From assembly GCA_020849945.1 (NCBI GenBank), contig JADZFK010000207.1:1-45054 (forward strand): 45,054 nucleotides of DNA, in the 5' to 3' direction. The stretch comes from Pirellulales bacterium (lineage in GTDB: Bacteria; Planctomycetota; Planctomycetia; Pirellulales; Lacipirellulaceae). The translations under genes were made by a program, and so were the position numbers. Below the pieces are notes generated by a model. The model was not told where the DNA came from. It was given only the letters and a program-made list of their open reading frames with translations, and made no database searches. The number at the start of each line of letters is the position of its first letter. Position 1 is the first letter of the stretch. Below, in pieces: positions 43,070-45,054 of the stretch.

Positions 43070-44548
43070 TCACCTGGCATCACTGAACGTGCCACCGCGA
43101 TAGAGTGGCAGGTGCCGATAATACACTTCAAGGGTATAAAGCGATAGGCACGTCACGTACAGTCGCCCACCCGCATCGCCCCAGCGGTCACCACGTGGGT
43201 CCCAACTGCCACGCTCCTTGCCACGCTTCTCCTGATGTTCGGGAAGCAAGTCGCGCATCTGCCCGTTCCAATTACGCCACCGATTGCCTTCCATGTGGTG
43301 AAGCACTTGGGTTGCATAATACCAATAGTAAGCGTTGCGTTTATTCCACTCTGGCAGATTCGCCAGCAAATATTCCACGCCTCGATCGAGCCGGGGGTCA
43401 TCGTGCGGCCAGCCCAAATACTGTCGGCACAGCAATCCTTCCGCGGAAAGGGTGAGCGTGGCGCCCGCTTGAATCTGGTATGCGTACCGCGAACCCTCGT
43501 CGCGGGCCACCGAATCGAGGAACTGCGATATCTTATCGAAGACCGGGCTGGGAACCTCGATGCCGGCCATCCGTGCGCTCTGCAACGCCATCACGAACCA
43601 ACCCGTGACCGACATATCGCTATCGGTCCCCGGGTTGTAACGCCAACCGCCCTGCTGTGTTTGAATGCGCACACAATAATCGATAGCCCGCTGCGCGGGA
43701 TCGTAATACGCGTTGTCCCCGGTCATCGCATAAAGTTCGCACAGTGCGATCGTACATTGCGCTTGGGTATACAGTTGATGAGATTCAGGCACATCGTGGA
43801 AAAACCGGCCATCCTCTTCAAGTCGTTTCAGTAGCGCGGCCCAACCGCGGCGAACAACCGGCGTGTAGACATGGTTCGGATCGCCGGCCGGCGTGTACCC
43901 CGAACCTTGAAATGCCAACAGGGCCATCGCGGTGGCCGCTTCCGTGTTTTCGGTGCCCGCACCGTTCGCGTAGGGGCCTCGCAGGCTCCACATGCCGTTA
44001 CCTCGTTGCTGCGTGGCTAACCACTTAAGCCCCATGGCTACCGCCCCTTCGGTTTTCGCGGTGCCACCGCCGGAGAGGAGCATCGCTTCCTTCATCCCCG
44101 GTTCGCGGCCCGTTAGCGCGACACCAATGGCCGTCGGTGCGATTGCCGGGCCGGTCGGCATGGAGGGCGTCGGCACAATCTCGGCCACGCTCGGTAGCGC
44201 GAGCGGGTCCTCAACCACCGGCAAGTTCTGGGGCGTGATGACGTCATTATCGACCTCGAACTCGTTATGCACTGTGTCGAGGTCGTCTTCAATCGGGTCG
44301 CCCACATCGTCCGAGTAGCCGGCATCAAGCAGCAGATTGGTTTGCACCTGGCTGTGGACAATCACGAGACCAAACAAGATCATCACCGCCATGTGAATGA
44401 CAGCACTTACCAACCAAGGCGGCGACTCGCGGACCATGGCCCCCAGATCGACCAACGTCCCCTCCGTGTCTTCGGGGGCATCGGCGCAACGCGGACCCTT
44501 TTCCGGACCCGCGACACGGGCAGGCGGTCGTGGCGACATCTCGGCCAT
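43070..44548 (-). CDS. Membrane-anchored terpenoid-cyclase-fold protein
   Basis: About 492 residues. One transmembrane helix near 43-63 (PPWLVSAVIHMAVMILFGLVIV) after a cytoplasmic Pro/charged segment; an acidic linker (DDVGDPIEDDLDTVHNEFE) follows. From about 165 come prenyltransferase/squalene oxidase repeats: GLKWLATQQRGNGMWS, AIDYCVRIQTQQGGWRYN, GVEYLLANLPEWN, and a YYWYYATQVLHHM region. The segment DSDMSVTGW falls where cyclases have DxDDT, but only partly matches, so activity is doubtful. ATG 44548 is used; a GTG at 44599 would add 17 residues. The downstream neighbour on the same strand is the hydrolase. Confidence 0.82.
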   Translation of the reverse strand: MAEMSPRPPARVAGPEKGPRCADAPEDTEGTLVDLGAMVRESPPWLVSAVIHMAVMILFGLVIVHSQVQTNLLLDAGYSDDVGDPIEDDLDTVHNEFEVDNDVITPQNLPVVEDPLALPSVAEIVPTPSMPTGPAIAPTAIGVALTGREPGMKEAMLLSGGGTAKTEGAVAMGLKWLATQQRGNGMWSLRGPYANGAGTENTEAATAMALLAFQGSGYTPAGDPNHVYTPVVRRGWAALLKRLEEDGRFFHDVPESHQLYTQAQCTIALCELYAMTGDNAYYDPAQRAIDYCVRIQTQQGGWRYNPGTDSDMSVTGWFVMALQSARMAGIEVPSPVFDKISQFLDSVARDEGSRYAYQIQAGATLTLSAEGLLCRQYLGWPHDDPRLDRGVEYLLANLPEWNKRNAYYWYYATQVLHHMEGNRWRNWNGQMRDLLPEHQEKRGKERGSWDPRGDRWGDAGGRLYVTCLSLYTLEVYYRHLPLYRGGTFSDAR

Positions 44549-44770
44549 AATAGGATGACTCTGTTCCGAGCCAGGCGATCCGCCCGCCAAAGCACGCACC
44601 CAGCCGCACGACCGGCAAACCTCGCCTAGTTACTTAACTCTATCGGTGACCCGCAACCCAGGCAAGCGGAACGCCGCCTCCACCAGAACCGATCACTTTT
44701 TCCAAATGGCGTGGGTGTGGATGAGGCATCTCCAACACCGTTTTCACCTGAACTTCGCATAATCTGGCCT

Positions 44771-44814
44771 GCGACGGTTCGTCGGCGTCGGAGCCCCCTC
44801 CTGCAGGTCTTCCC
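44771..44814. repeat. Dispersed repeat family A, copy 2
   Basis: Ungapped match to 131-174 (34 of 44 bases by hand). It lies in the 44549-44980 gap, which otherwise holds only the tRNA promoter and, presumably, the reverse-strand promoter of the preceding gene. Confidence 0.6.
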
Positions 44815-44892
44815 TGTTCTGTGAACGGATCTGGGAAAGGCTCCTAGCAACTATCGGCTTCTTGGGAAAATCATCCCAGAAAAAAGTGCCCC

Positions 44893-44921
44893 TTGCCGAT
44901 GACCACTAAATTCGGTAATAA
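44893..44921 (+). promoter_or_regulatory. Sigma-70 type promoter of the initiator tRNA
   Basis: TTGCCG at 44893-44898 and TAATAA at 44916-44921, with the ideal 17-base spacing. Initiation near 44928 leaves a short leader before the tRNA at 44981. It is the best housekeeping promoter in the window. Confidence 0.75.
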
Positions 44922-44980
44922 TAGAGGGCCCGGGCAATACAGCCCGCCAGCCCCCACCAAAGGGCAACCCCTATACCAGA

Positions 44981-45054
<74 letters not shown>

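Noticed and set aside
44626-44850. Reverse frame of 74 codons between the cyclase-fold gene and the tRNA
   Set aside because: Arg-rich, includes the family A repeat, and has no ribosome site.

Overview
The window reads as chromosomal DNA of a planctomycete, most likely of the Pirellulales type. This is inferred from gene content and style: GC-rich DNA, two different GroEL genes around one groES, very large exported beta-propeller proteins, a long MoxR/VWA envelope operon, PDZ proteins fused to other domains, weak Shine-Dalgarno sites, and many imperfect palindromic repeats between genes. No phage, insertion sequence or CRISPR array was found.

Layout. 1-2.4 kb: a TerC membrane protein, a small unknown protein and a short-chain dehydrogenase. 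2.4-8.6 kb: a chaperone cluster groEL1-groES-groEL2-dnaJ-grpE behind a near-perfect sigma-54 promoter; the groES-groEL2, groEL2-dnaJ and dnaJ-grpE gaps each hold a long inverted repeat of a different family. 8.7-13.5 kb: an FmdB zinc ribbon, a membrane protein, a reverse-strand RluA-type pseudouridine synthase, argC and argJ. 13.4-13.85 kb: a reverse-strand HU-like gene with a clear terminator. 14.2-40.1 kb: thirteen co-directional genes: a double-propeller protein, a terpenoid-cyclase-fold protein, MoxR ATPase, DUF58, BatA-like and VWA membrane proteins, a DUF4175-like protein, a coiled-coil protein, a helical-repeat protein, an NPCBM-like protein, then three trypsin-fold/PDZ proteins in a row. 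40.3-44.5 kb: L-serine dehydratase, a reverse-strand alpha/beta hydrolase and a second terpenoid-cyclase-fold membrane protein. 44.98 kb to the end: initiator tRNA behind a good housekeeping promoter.

How the parts may work together. The chaperone genes form one folding module, probably switched by a sigma-54 activator. The 26 kb block looks like an envelope machine: a MoxR ATPase with VWA partners at the membrane, scaffold proteins, and a protease series in which the first member keeps His/Asp/Ser while the next two have lost all three residues. The block is the best candidate here for a little-described system. Its existence as one unit is inferred from gene order and overlaps.

The spacers are unusual. 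Several have 7-base periodicity with unrelated unit sequences, several hold long inverted repeats, and at least four short repeat families occur more than once in the window, one of them inside the pseudouridine synthase reading frame.
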